From Ascaris suum (Eukaryota > Nematoda > Chromadorea > Rhabditida > Ascarididae), in assembly GCA_013433145.1 (NCBI GenBank), contig CM024187.1, forward strand, positions 1,240,001 to 1,304,000: 64,000 nt of DNA, read 5' to 3'. The notes beneath the pieces were generated by a model. The model ran no database searches and was not told the origin of the DNA. It saw only the letters and a list, made by a program, of their open reading frames with translations. The translations under genes were made by a program, and so were the position numbers. Position 1 is the stretch's first letter. Every line of letters begins with the position of its first letter. Of the stretch, positions 50,601 through 63,700 are shown in pieces.

Positions 50601-53560
50601 GTTTATTTTATGTAGTGAAAATATGCTTGCATTTTCTGCAAACTACGTTGACAGATCGAAGGAAATGTCGTTTACTATAAAGCTTTTTATTCTTTCTAGG
50701 CATTTTTTCGTTCAATTACATCTGTTGAAACGTAGATACAGATTGCAACACTTATTGTAATCGACAACTCATCCAATAAACCGCCGTATTTTGCAGTAAA
50801 CTACATCGAATTCTCAAAAAATGCTTCATTGATTCATTTCAATGGTTATGGATTCATAATGGGCCTTTCATAAATGTGCAAAGCGCATTATATGTTATTA
50901 TTATTTTTTCCTGAATCGCGAAAATTAGTTAGCATAGAAGATTCGTATATTGGTCGAGTTGCCTATCTATGATTTTATAAGGCTCTGAGGATTATTCATT
51001 GCCATATGTGTTTTCTTGCTTTACTTGTCGGTCATGTTTCCTTATTTTTTTCTTTACTCTATTGATCGCTTACTCGATAATTTCAGAGAGTGTAATAGAA
51101 CTCTCTCATCTAAAGAATTGCTCATTATTCTGCAATATGAGAAATATACGAAGAGATACATCGGATGTATTGGCAGTAAAACATCATTCGAAGTGCTCGT
51201 TATCTGCCTCGCATGATAATGCATATCGCTGAGTGTTTCATTTATCTATTTTAATTCAGATTGCTATACAACTAGGAGGGAGCTCACGAGTGCCGATCTA
51301 TCGTATTTTTTGCAGCTAGCCGTCTTTCCAGCGAGTCATTTGCGCAGATCTGTGAAATAAATCAAAAGTCATTATGAACTGTATGCCATCCAAAACTCAC
51401 TATAAAATAAAAGTAGTATGCAATGAAGATCATTTCATATGCACAGGCTGTCTAGGGCAAGTGGTATCGCTATGGCACTTTTCCTATGAGTTACAATGAA
51501 GCATGAAGTAGTAAGACGATGCTAATGCCACTGTGTTATTTTACTTCTGAATCAACATCCACGCCATAGGAATTTCGAGAACGGAACATTGGACGCATTA
51601 GTGAACACTTTAGCGGCTGGCTCAAATATTTCACCTCTCAAGTGCATCATACAGCAGGCTAGTATGGACGATTTCAAAAATTTTTCTGCAACGTCCTATA
51701 AGCATTGTTCCTCGGAGCAAAGTTTTTGAGAACGTTTCAAATTTTGAAACTTGGTTCCGTCGCTCATCACTCCATAAATGCACTTTTTAGTATTAGGAAC
51801 TTGATTTGATGGGATGCAAATAAAATGCTATAAATATTTCGGGGTTATCCGGATTAGTGACAACGGATATGCTTATGACAACGGATCCGGATATGCTTAT
51901 TCTCATCGCACACATAATATCTCCTCTTTTTTTTTGATAAACACTATTATAAATGTGCTCAGTTATTATGAGTTTTGAAAGTGAAAACGGTGCCAGATGC
52001 TTTTTCATAAAATTTTCAATTAATTTACTAATTTTTTCTTTTTTTTTCATTTTCAAACATCGTATCGCTCAATACAACATTACGCATACGCTCATATGAA
52101 ATATAGGCTGCAATAGGAGCAGAATTTTTTTTTTCAGTGCCAAATTTGCTTACACGAAACTTTTACTAGCGGTAAAAGAAAGCAGTATAAGCAGTCATAT
52201 TCCACTTGAGAGTATTTAAATGCCATTTGCAACAAAAGTTGATTGCATCACATATATAGACATTGAAGATTTATTGAGGTTTTCCTTGAAAATAGAGAAA
52301 TGAATTGAGTTGATTCCTAGGTATAACGTTGGAGCTTGTGACTTATTCGGTGTAAGATATCTCTAATAAAAAACACTTTTTTTTTTCTTTCTGGAATGTT
52401 TCTCCTTTCAAATGATCATCCATGCCGGATTTCAGATCTGATTCGACAATGTTGCAGGAGTTGAAGAGCGTGCACGAGGGAAAGGGAGCTTAGATGGTCG
52501 AAAGCTACCTGGGATGATGCTTTCTGAAGGATGCCTATCGACCACTGCAATGAATCATTTGATTCTGGCATCAATGGTACGTTATGTTTTCGCATGTGAG
52601 TAGAATTGCACACCTAATATTTACCCTCATCTGCGTTCACTGTAATCACAACGACCTACGTCTGCATGCTGTATTACAATATCTGCGCAAAATGTTCTTC
52701 GAATTCAATTACCTTCACATATTCGCATATATTTGCGAGGATGGCTATCGCTGAGAATTCATGCTGGCTCATTCTTTTTGCATTCACATTGCATTATTTT
52801 TGGGAGATGGGAGGGAGGGAGTTTGTTGAAATCGAAGACTTATGAATTGCTATCAGAAAAAAAGCGAGGAACTTTAGCTTCAGGCAGACTGTTTTTTGCG
52901 GATACACAATCCGAGCAAACAGACTAATGTTGTTGTTGTTGTTGCATTGCTGAAAGCCTTTATTTGTAGGAGAACCAAAAATCGTTATAGTAAGGAGATT
53001 ATTGAAGGAAGGGCGTCCGTATACAAATATAGCAGCAACTGAAAAAAAAGACACTATGTTAGAGTACATCATAATAAATTAATTAGCATATGAGGATGAA
53101 AATACACGTTATTGAATACAGCAAATCGCAGATGGAATGCAAAACAAAGGGCACAAAGCAGTTCATGAAAATAGACAATTTTTTCGATGGCAACGATTCT
53201 TTCTGTTTGCTGATTCTAAATCGGACATTCGCTAAACATTGTGGTCAGTTTTCAAGGTTTTGAGCGCCACCTGCAGACTATGCATTGGACGCTATTTTGC
53301 TCATCAAATTTGAAAATCACTTTTATGAGAATGTCGAAATGAGGATTCTACAGTGTTGTATAAAATGAGGGAAGTTGAATTTGAATAAAACCAATTACCT
53401 TATGATGAGCTTTATCGTCTGAGTTCCTAAAGTCCTGGAAAGATTGTGAAAAGCGATAGAATTAACAGCTATTGCATTTTCGTTTTAGATACCATTATGG
53501 TCCGTAGCATAATTAACAACAATTGTATAAAATTTCACATCACTAAGAGTTCATTGTACA
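50601..53560. other. No secure gene; isolated exon-like pieces
   Basis: On -, a segment at 53434-53399 has a fine acceptor (CTTTCCAG) and donor (AAG|GTAATT) around 36 coding-like bases, and 52543-52437 could be a terminal exon (IIPGSFRPSKLPFPRARSST, stop TGA). Their phases do not join. On +, LAVFPASHLRRSVK after TTTTTTGCAG (51317) could be a last exon. None is strong enough to call. Confidence 0.3.
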
Positions 53561-54148
53561 TGTTGCGGGAACGACCGCGCAGCGACTCCATTTGCATGCA
53601 ACGACCTCAGTGATGTTTGTTCTCCTCTGCCCCATCAACTGCGCACCCTCTTTGCTTGTATGGCTGTGTTTTTCAAACCTATTTGCTATCGTACACGTAT
53701 ATTCAATTATTTGATGGATTTTGGTTTTGCTCGTCCACCTTGGCCAATTCAGTCAGTCTCCAGTAAACTCCACTTCTCAACTCGCATCGTGTCGCCTACA
53801 CGGCGGCGACATAACAAGTCGTGTAGATCGTCGCAGCGATCGGAGCCAGAGGATTATTCGGAGCCGTCTCCTCCCAACCATCCTATCGCCACTTATTATG
53901 TAGCTAACCGTTAGACAAGACGAGGCGAGTTGAGAGTGGAGTTTATTGAAGACTGACTGAATCGGCCGAGTGAACCGAACAAAGCGAAAACCATCAAAAC
54001 AACTGAATGCACGTATACAACAGCAAAATGAGTTTGAAACACGCTGCCACATAAGCAAAGAAGTGCGCAATATGAGGGCAAAGAAGAACAGATATCATTG
54101 AGGTCGATGCGCGCAAATGGAGTCGCTGCGCGGTCGTTCCCATAACAT
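53561..54148. mobile_element. Foldback (long inverted-repeat) element
   Basis: The left arm (about 53561-53804) is imperfectly complementary to the right arm (about 53908-54148) over roughly 240 bases, with about 100 bases between. The ends read TGTTGCGGGAACGACCGCGC and, reversed, TGTTATGGGAACGACCGCGC. Internal blocks such as AACTCCACTTCTCAACTCGC also pair. A partial extra end (GAAGTCGCAGCGCGGTCGTT) follows at about 54181-54200. There is no transposase, so it fits a non-autonomous foldback or MITE-type element. Target duplications were not clear. It lies just upstream of the first exon seen of the + gene. Confidence 0.85.
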
Positions 54149-54404
54149 AACGCGAGAGAGGAGTTACAGTGTGATCGTGTGAAGTCGCAGCGCGGTCGTT
54201 CATCACAACACTACGAAAGAATATTTATGACAGCTTGCTTTACTTAGATGATGTTTGACTCTCAGGGGAAACAACATTTGAGAATTATTCAGAAAATTAA
54301 ACTTAACGTTCAAAAGCGAACTGTGAAACTGCTGATGGGTGGGGTAGTAATTCTCAATAAAATTTTCATAGTGTAGCGAAAAGTTAATAACAGAAAGTTT
54401 TTAG

Positions 54405-57400
54405 TGGGGTTTCAATTACGTTGCAAAGAAGAATCGATAGGTTTCAATGCTGTCAATGATGATGGTAACGATGATGACCTCTCGATGCTATTGACCTTCA
54501 GAGAAAGTAAGTAATTCTCGATTGTTGAATAATTTCAGTTTCGTTGTGCTTTTCTGAAGTTACATATTATGAATGAGAGAAGTCTTTTAAATATAGTGCC
54601 TTCCAAAGAAAAACTCTTGCAAATGGCTAATTATACACTAATTTTTTTTTGGTGAATTTGAAATTTTTGTGTATATCTAAGTTGAATCTGAAGAGTGTTG
54701 CTTAATTTCAAGATCCGGTTCTAAAGTTCTCTGGATCATCACAAGCGCTGGGCTTATCATCTCACGATACACAATGTGCTTATTTATTCAACTCTTATTA
54801 GGTTTTTGATTGGCGCAAAAAAATACCGATTGATGCGAGTTTTGTTGTCTATTTAAACCTAGGTGACAAGCGCTGGGTTACTGTTATTGATAGGTAATAT
54901 TTTGAATAAATGTTGCTGTCTTCTTAAGTGCACCTGTGTAATAATCGGAAATCTAGGTGATGATGTTTGCGTTCCTCTTTGAGCATGTTGTAAACGGAGA
55001 GAATAGCGCAGTGCATTTTCATAGTGCAGTTGCAAATGAAATATGTGCAACCTGCGTTCTCTTGTTGCTGATCACTCCGAGACTAGTTTATAAGGCTAAA
55101 GCTAGTTTATAAGGCTCTTTTTCTTTGATGAATTTATTGCTAAAGTTTTACAAATCTGGTGTGTTACTTTTCACACTTAGTCGCAATGTTTTTTTAACAT
55201 TCGAGCGGATCTGTATATGGTTATATAAATCGTCGACCTCGGTTAATAGCAGCGCGGATTAAGGTTCCCCTTAGTCGGCTAAGATAGGACGAATGCACGG
55301 ATATTTTCAGTCACACGCGGGATCATACGTTGGTTTTATGCAAGAGTCCTCTACGACAGCACGAGTATGACGACGATTCATGTGACGAATATAGCGTAAA
55401 GGTTGGGCATTATTATTTTAGTTGCACTTTTCTTGGACTAGATAGAATAGAATTAGGGCATTTAGTTGTGTGTAGTTGTAGGTCTCTATGGGACACTTAG
55501 TTATCGATTAGTGGATTAACGAATGAAATTTGTTTGTCACGTTGCTCTTAAGTCGAGGGTAAATTGGCCTACAGTATGACATAGCGTTAAGCCGACGACA
55601 TGGTGGGTTGAATTTGGATATTGGCAACCACTGCATTCTCAGTTATTTAGAGAGGATTAGTCTCAAATTCTCGAATTTTCCGGAGATGAGCAGCCAGTCA
55701 CCATCAGATGATAGGCGAGCACTGAGAAGAACTAAAAATTTCAAAAAGAACCCACTCGAGAAGAGATATTTTGCGGCAGTTTTTTTTTTTTTTTTGCTTA
55801 ATCAAAGTTTATTATTTATGACTCATTCAAACATACTCTTCGGAGCAATATTGCTGCCCACATTCCAGCTTCTTTATTTGAACGACAAGCTGTTGCAACT
55901 TGCTGGTATTAGACAATGAATTGTGGCTGAAATATGAGCCGCCAACTAAAAACTAGGAGGTGCAAATTTTTATGCTGGTGATGAACCGCATTCTTCGATC
56001 GAAAACAGTTGATCACGAGAAAGTGCTAGCTGAGAGAGTTTTTAAAATACGCGTAGCGGGAGAATGTCTGCGTGACCGTCGTCTGTCGGCATCAGCCGAA
56101 CATCAACAACAACAATGCACCCGTTTATTTTGCAAGAAAGAAGACTTATAGTTATGCGTATAAGCAGAAATAGGTAATAGAGGTGATGTTCACTTTAAAA
56201 ATTGGCTAAATGTGCACGACATGAGTAATCATAAATGTCGTGTTGAGTAAGTAAGTAAGTAAAGATCACGTTACTATAGAAGCGACACTTATAATAGGAG
56301 AACAGGTTGCGAGCTATAACAACACTGGTCTGGTGACGAATTACAAATGTTTCATCCGATTTGAAGGTATGCTGCCTGGAATGAGAATCCAGTAAAATCT
56401 TTATCGGTTTGCATACACAGGTGTGAGTCCGACTGAGCAATATGCCAGCTATGGACTGTTTATTTGTCGTTTTTCAAATTTGGCTCATGTATGCGTTTCG
56501 CGTACTTCGTAGAGATCAGAACCGATAGCAAGACAAATGGCAAGTTGTAGTGCAGACCAATAAACACACTTGTCACTTAGGTGCTAACTAAAAAAGTCAC
56601 ACTCGATTCATTGCGTGCGCTTGAAGATAACTACTTCTCGATGCTTGAATCTCTTCTGCATTCTGTCAGTGTTGGATCCTTCATTTATATGGTGCATCTT
56701 CCGTGTTCGGTTATGAGAACTTTTGTAGAAAGTTCTTCAGGTAACTGCTAACCTGACCTAGTAAACTTCTCATCACTGATGCCCAGTGTTATCTTCAAAC
56801 AGTTTTTCTCACGTTACTCTATCTAACACGGTTATAGAATAAGTAAACTTACCTGTCTTACCTGTTTTGCGCAACTTATAAATTACCCAAACAGCAACAT
56901 TGACGGTCTTTTGCATCAACTTCAGGTTCTTTTTGGCCATAGTTCCGGTTATTTCAAAGGGAATTTTGACGTTCGTATAAAGCATCCTACTCGAGCATGA
57001 CAAATGGCATGTTTCCGATATGGGCGCAGCGTTCTGCAATTGCAAAATATAAGAGGAAAGCTGTTTTTTGCCTCGAATCAACAATCGGTCGGCTTATAGT
57101 TTCGTCTAAAACTTAAATTTGAAGGGTGTCATTGATTGCAATTTTTCTTGGCGAAACTTGCCTAGCTGTTGTTTCTACAGAATTTTGCAGACGTAGATTC
57201 GAAGTGGCTAAAGCTGCTATTTGCTCATAATAACAAGCAAAGGCTGGTGCACCCACAGGAAGACCTCCGTCATTTGTCGAATCACATCCCTCGTCCGTAC
57301 AAGGGAGCTTTTCATGTCCACAAGCTCCCCGAAGGGGGTCGGTTTTCGCGGGACCTCCAGAGAACGACATGTTTCTATCAGGAGATCGCTTTTACATAAC

Positions 57401-60054
57401 TCATGCTACTTCTTTATATCGTTTTCGCGCAAAACTACAGTAACATCAGGCTTTGGTCAATCTTATCAAAGACCTCGGCAATATGTAGCTGAGAAGAAAT
57501 GTAAATTTCTAGCCATCAGGAACGCTGTAAATAAAATCACTAGTCTCAAAATAGGCCCTCACAAGAGAATAATTCCGAATTCTATTTTTCCATCCGCTGA
57601 GCTTGTAGAAGTGTCGTCTTTCATATCGGAAGCTTTTGCACGATGAGATTGTGGAGCTGATGAAGTCTTCATAAGAAAATGAAGCCTAATGAGGTCGCTT
57701 CCACTTTCTTTGAGAGGTATTTGTCCTCTTGTGCGGTCGAATATATTTGTTTCTCCACTGCTGTAGAGGGTCGATCTCTACTGCGCGCTCGTTCGCTTCA
57801 ATTTTTACAACCTGCGGTGTTATGATTGCTTCTAGCTCTTTAATTGACTCCATCTTATTGCTGTGGGTAAACAGCAAATCTAACTGAAGAGTCGACCGCA
57901 AGCGACCCGTATGCGAAATGAAAGGATTTGAATAAAAATAGCTTTTAAATTAAAAGCAATGGGAGCCAATACCCTTCTTCCCAAGCATTGACCAAATTTC
58001 GGTGGATTACTCTAAAATGGAGCCGCAATAAGCAAAGGAAACAGTCCGACCATTCTGTGCGCAGCTGCAATCCAGTGCAAAGATGCTATTTACCACTCTC
58101 ATATACAGCATATTAATTCATCCATCTAAGCAATACTCCTTCTCCCAATCAATATGTTGCAAGTGTTACATGCAAGTTTTTTTTTTGCTGTATGTTGGAA
58201 ATTAGTGTTGCAATAATTTCATTATGGTCTATGGATTGCAATAATATCGTTGTGGTCTGTGGATTGCAATAATATCGTTGTGTCTGTGGATTGCAATAAT
58301 ATCTTCGTTGTCTATGGATTGCAATAATATCGTTGTGGTCTGTGGATTGCAATAATATCGTTGTGGTCTGTGGGTTGCAATAATATCTTTGTGGTCTATG
58401 GATTGCAATAATATCGTTGTGGTCTGTGGATTGCAATAATATCATGTGGTCTGTGATTGCAATAATATCGTTGTGGTCTGTGGATTGCAATAATATCGTT
58501 GTGGTCTGTGGATTGCAATAATATCTTTGTGGTCTGTGGATTGCAATAATTTCATTGTGATCCATGGAGTCTATGATTGCCGTTTCAAGTTTTGATTATG
58601 CTCATTTCTATTGCGAGCAGAATTCTAGCATAAATTGCTTGTTTGAACGTTTAGGATTATGATGGAACGTTAATATGAAATTCAGTTGTTTTTTTTTTTT
58701 TTTTGCTGAGCGAGCAAGAAATCTATGAAGTTCAAAAGATGTTATCGTTAACTACACCTGCGAGAGCATTTATTCACCACTATTGTCTTGATTCTATGCT
58801 TAAGAATTTCGATAGCATGTGGGATTTAGTCGGTGGTAATTTTTCATTCTACACATAATTACAGTGGATAAAAATGGAATACTGGTGATTTGCGAAGCGG
58901 AAATGCCGGAACGCAGGTAATAATGGCTGATATCCTGAGGTAATCATCAAATAAATATCGGTCGAAATTTCGCTTGCAAACGAAGCTCAGTAGCAGTCGA
59001 GCTTACATAGCGTAGTCCACCCTCACTTTGAAATCAGAGAGTGTTATTTGTACCCTATGTGACTTATTAGACATGTTTCACCTTTCATGCTTTTTTTTTT
59101 ATTAAAAGAAACGTTTGAGTCGCTAATAAGTTGTATGTATGCAGGATGGACATCGCTTTACGCAGCCAAACGTTTTCAACTCACCATTGGAGAGTGAAAG
59201 GTCGCCTCGAATCGCTTCATCCGAGTTAGTTTTTCCTTATAGTTTCTTACTGCTCTATCGAGGTGTCGTAGTCGATACCTGTTTTTTTCGATTGTTGTTC
59301 ACACTTGGATTGATATTACGACGCAGATATATTTTGAATATTAGGGAACATTATAGAACGAAGAAAAGCATGAATATTAGGGAACATTATAGAACGAAGA
59401 AAAGCATGAATATTAAGGGAACATTATAGAACGATGCAACCGCAAGCGTCGAAAGAATATTGCAAAATTTAATGAAGATGGCATCTCACCATGTCTTTTA
59501 TGAGTGAAGTATCATATGATGCTGACAAAGCTTAGATAAAAATTTAAAAAATGATAATTTTACAAGCTTATTAGGTTTATTATTCAACAAAGGTTTTATA
59601 AGGTTTTATTCAACAACAAAAAATGAATAAAGTGTAATGTATAATGTTTCTTTATTTTTTTTATAGAGAAAGATGATGATATAAACCGTTCGAGTGTGGT
59701 CCTCCTCCGTCTTCCTTGCTTGATTATATGACCATACTTGCAAACCATGTGATTCTGATGTTCTAAAATTGCTATTATGGCGATTACGGCGATTTATTTT
59801 TGAACCTCTCAGTTGCTAGCCCGGTGTGATAAGAGTTGCTTTTTTTTTGTAGTGACGGCCTACACGCCACTCATATTCACCTCAAATCGGATGCGAGAGA
59901 ATTGCAAAATTCCAACGAGAAGCTGTATGATGGTATAGTAGACAGCTGTGACGGCATTATGAGGCTCGTTTTCGACTGCGACTTCGACTGCTATTTTGAC
60001 CCGGCCAGTGGTCAGTACTACAAAGTTATGCCAAGGAATAAGACCAATCCATAA
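54405..60054 (+). CDS. Unassigned multi-exon gene
   Basis: Plus-strand exons: 54405-54506 (ends A|GTAAGT; acidic FNAVNDDGNDDDLSMLLTF), 54802-54893 (VFDWRKKIPIDASFVVYLNL, GDKRWVTVID), 55311-55401 (HTRDHTLVLCKSPLRQHEYD), 56581-56740 (LRALEDNYFSMLESLL, GSFIYMVHLPCS), 57441-57604 (GFGQSYQRPRQYVAEKKC), 59145-59224 (DGHRFTQPNVFNSPLESERS) and 59853-60054 (DGIVDSCDGIMRLVFDCDFD, then CYFDPASGQYYKV, stop TAA). Phases agree for 54802 to 55311, and for 56581, 57441, 59145 and 59853. A 20-base exon at 54539-54558 would join the first two but implies a 32-base intron. Exons near 55643-55780 and 56009-56048 are possible but do not all join. The 5' end is not seen. No family is recognised; acidic, basic and aromatic-rich blocks suggest a nuclear or cytoplasmic protein. 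It could be two genes. Confidence 0.55.
55084..55115 (+). repeat. Short direct repeat CTAGTTTATAAGGCT
   Basis: The same 15-base word occurs twice in tandem, separated by 3 bases, within an intron of the + strand gene. Confidence 0.8.
56863..57370 (-). other. Antisense open frames inside the + gene intron
   Basis: A - frame at 57370-57158 starts MSFSGGPAKTDPLRG and contains YYEQIAALATSNLRL. A second - segment, about 57033-56863, follows GCAATTGCAG, reads MAKKNLKLMQKTVNVAVW and ends at two good donors (CAG|GTAAGA and CAG|GTAAGT). The opposite + frames (57180-57399 and 56908-57000) are also open. The - pair could be a small nested gene; the strand cannot be settled by eye. Confidence 0.3.
58206..58568 (+). 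repeat. 13-unit minisatellite, ~28-bp unit
   Basis: Thirteen tandem copies of GGATTGCAATAATATCGTTG followed by TGGTCTGT, with point changes and one-base indels. The array lies in the intron between exons 57441-57604 and 59145-59224. Its - strand reading gives a spurious 138-codon frame. Confidence 0.96.
59335..59432 (+). repeat. 36-bp tandem repeat, about 2.7 copies
   Basis: The unit begins TGAATATTAGGGAACATTAT and continues AGAACGAAGAAAAGCA. The first two copies are essentially identical; the third has one extra A and diverges at the end. It lies about 110 bases 3' of exon 59145-59224. Confidence 0.93.
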
Positions 60055-60798
60055 AATGCATTCTAGTCACGTTTGTAGCGTAATATTTGGAGTACTTTCT
60101 TCATGAATGAAGTGACGATGGCTGCTTGTCATGATCCTGAATGATGTGTCTATTGTACTTATTTGACAGAGTCGAGAAAATATTTGCTTACGAAGTGAAA
60201 CTCACATAAATTCTCAAAGGAAGTTTTATTAGAGTAGTAGCATAGACAAATTGCTTTTAAGAAATGGGTGACCATTTTCGTTGTCTGCCTGCAGGTGGAA
60301 GATAGTTAAAGGCGAAATGGGTGATGGGCTGCAAAGAGTGTTGCACGGAAGCGGTTTTCGCCCACGACTGTGAGCGACTTAGTGGGAAATTAGGAAGAAG
60401 ACCAGATTGTGTGGTCGTGAAGCGAGGAAGCAGTTTTCTGCTTGGGAGGTCCTCGACGGAAGAACAAATTAGACTGGAGACGGGGTCTCATGGAGAGCAG
60501 TTTCGCAGAGGAGTTTGAGAGGGACCCTGCGGAAATTTAGACAGAAAGAAGTCGAGGAATTATTTACCGATGGAGAGTCTCTCTAGGGAACAAAGCTTCA
60601 ACGGTGGTTGGTATAGGCAATGTTTTGTTTACTAGGGTGGAGGACGTAAAGTTCACAGCGAAACAATTCAATCAAAAGCATGATGCCTTGGCAGTTTTGA
60701 TGCCTAGCCAAATCTGGATTCCTTTACAGTTTTGCAAGTGAAAATTTGTGGAAAGACGACGTGATGAGTGGCGACAACGACAGGTGTTCATGATTTGC

Positions 60799-63700
60799 CT
60801 AAAAGCACTTTTGACCTAAACATGAGCAAAGGAATTCTGGCAATGCTGGGCATCCAAGTAAGCTGGAACCGACAAGATCATAGAGACCTTCCATTGAATC
60901 ACGTAATCCGTTGAAAATTGCATGGAATATCAATTGCGCGTCTTTACACTGAAAAACAGAGAAACGAATAAACAGAATGGTTATTTCCCATATGGAACAT
61001 CCGTCTCGAAAACTTTCATGAAGCGTATGAGAATGAGAGGATTTAGGAAGATGGATGCTCTCTTTCCACCGAGATGAAACTGTCTCAATGTGAAGCCGCT
61101 GCAATTTCTATTGTCCGAGACCGGTAAAAATATAGCGAATTTTGTCGCATTGTGGATAGAAGTGAGTTCACTTTTCATTACTTAAAAAAAAAAACCTCTC
61201 TCCGTTGTTTGTAAACGAAACTATTGAAGCTTGCTTCATGAAAGATGATTGTTAAAGGCGTCCTAAGTTGTTGCTATCTCAGTAGGTCATATGTTCAACG
61301 GAGAAAAATGCATTGTCATAGCGCAATTTTTGCAGTCTCTTAAATTGTGCGTAACAGATAACACATCGGTGTGTTACAATAAAAATTCTTGTGCTAAGTG
61401 CTATCGATCATGGTTGATGGTTTAAGATGATGTGAAATTTCCCCGTCCTCATCGCCAACAGATCGCATTTTTCAAAGTATTCAGGTTTCGGGTTTCAAAC
61501 TGCAACGGCCGCTTAAGTTTTCAGTTATTATTGCATACAGATGCGTATACATGACTACTTTATACAAATAGCGGTACTTTATATGCTTTCTTATTGTTTA
61601 TCGTTTGAACGATAACAGTATGACATGGCGGTTGAATTGGAGAGCTATTTATGTCGTTGAATTCGTTGTAACAATCAAAGAAGTGAGGAAGCAAAAATTT
61701 TTTTTTTGCTTGCAAACACTAATTGCATTTTGTGAATATGTTTCTGCAGAAAATCCTATTCTCCATTCTATCGTATGAAGCAATATGTTATCTTTTGAGA
61801 CTGTAAGTGAGAATTACTTTCGAAAGTTGGAGGTTTTCAATTATCATTGCAAATTCTCGCCTTAGAAATCTGAGTTGAATTGAGGTGGACTCACTATAAA
61901 CGTTAATCAAATGTATACACCATCATCACATTACCTATATTCTTAATAAAGCACTCAGAGAAATGATGAATGGTAGTGATCGTTGCATTCATCGCTACAT
62001 ATATATTCAAAGAGACTTACAAAATTTTGTAAGAAGATGCCAACAATAGATCCGCCATAACATATCTCTCCAATAACTTGAAGGATTGCTTGTTCAGTAT
62101 CCACACCGATGACACTATCGTGAAAATACTTCAACAGATCGTACACCAGAATGCACTGTACGCATTTGTCCGTTGTGGGACCCATGGCGGCCAAATTGGC
62201 AGTCCCTTCTGAATAGCTTCTGTGAACTGTTTGTAATCCGCACTATTATGGCAGAACCATCTCAGATAACAGATCAGCCCCCCTTCTCAATAACTTGCGG
62301 TGGGGTGGGAAAGGATTTAATTATAGTAGCATCGAGTCAAGGCTGTGATGTGCTGCTTGTATTCTTCGGCACTGAACAAGCGATGGCACAAAGATCTTTC
62401 TCTCTAGGTAGAAAAATCCTTGATTTAGAGGGAGAGGATCGAACAGTTTTGAAACCAGTGGTAGCTGGAACAGTGGATTAGAGAAGTATGGGAAATCACG
62501 ATCATGGAATCTACCTCTGCTCATATATTCTATTAGGAAGTAGAAGCAAACCACACCAGTGTTCCTTATGTTGAAGTTCTCAATCAAGAAAGAGGACCTC
62601 TTTCACAATTCTGTCGCGTGCTCAGCGCCATTTCTGCAATCCAATCTAGGCGATCGTTTTTATAGTTCTCGAATCCAAGCGTTGGCAGATTACGGACGAT
62701 TTCACAGTTCTCCCATTGTGAATTGCAATTTGGTAATGATGAGCAAATTGAAGAATTGCGCGAGCCCACTAATAATGCTGCAAGTTGGCAACTGGCACAT
62801 GCTTGCTTTCCTGCAAAATATCCGCTCACACGTTGTTAACAATCTGCGAAGATAACGAAAATTGAAATGAAGGGGCGGAAACACTTTTTCATCAAAAGGC
62901 AAGCAACACTTTTGGCGATAAGTCGCATAAATCGATTAATGAGGATGTAGAAAGTTCCGGATGATGGTTAGGAAATGCGCAAAGACAGTGCATTTTAATC
63001 CAAAACGTCTGGTTGGCCGAAGGGTTCAATGTTCAGAACAAAAAGCTTTCCTTTTCCTACAAATATAACTTCATATAAATAAACGAGCACGCCGTTTGCA
63101 TAAATCCTTAATCAAACATCCACGCTTTTAGTCTGCCTCCACCAAATTGTAAGAAACCGGTTCACACAAATTTTACCACACGCCGTGTATGTAAAACTAA
63201 CTCATGAAGAGGAACTGATAGGAATGGAGAAAAGTTTAAGAGGTCACATAAGGTCGCGACAGAGCTCACACTTTGCGTCACCTAAGGTTTAAGTTATATG
63301 CATCAAATTTCATCATTTTCACATCGTTGATTCGCAAGATCGCGATCCTGGCGTCGTCATTATATACTCTGACAAGATTTAGGAAGAACGTTTAAGGAAT
63401 GATGCGATATGATGCTCTAGTGCTCTGCGGTCATTTTCTGGAAAGAAAACAAAAGCGTTCTTGAGGTTGAGATGTACGGGAATAGTATCGGAAGCTTTTA
63501 ACACTAGCTTATTTCGATTTCTTGAAAAATAGTGCAGTTATTAGTATTTATGCTCGAAAGAACTATACCATAGATGTTTATCGATCGACTCGAGCGGATT
63601 GTATCAGAAGTAGTGTGTCGTAGTGCAATTACTACAGTTGTTGCATACATGTGAGTAATTTTTTTTTGCATCGCACTTAGGCATCATATTTCTCTGTAAC

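Noticed and set aside
53660..54070. Open frames on both strands (84 and 97 codons)
   Set aside because: They lie in the foldback element and mirror each other because the arms are complementary.
58149..58565. 138-codon - strand open frame with repeated RYYCNPQTTTILLQ
   Set aside because: It is the translation of the 28-bp minisatellite; three units make 84 bases, so one frame stays open by repetition.
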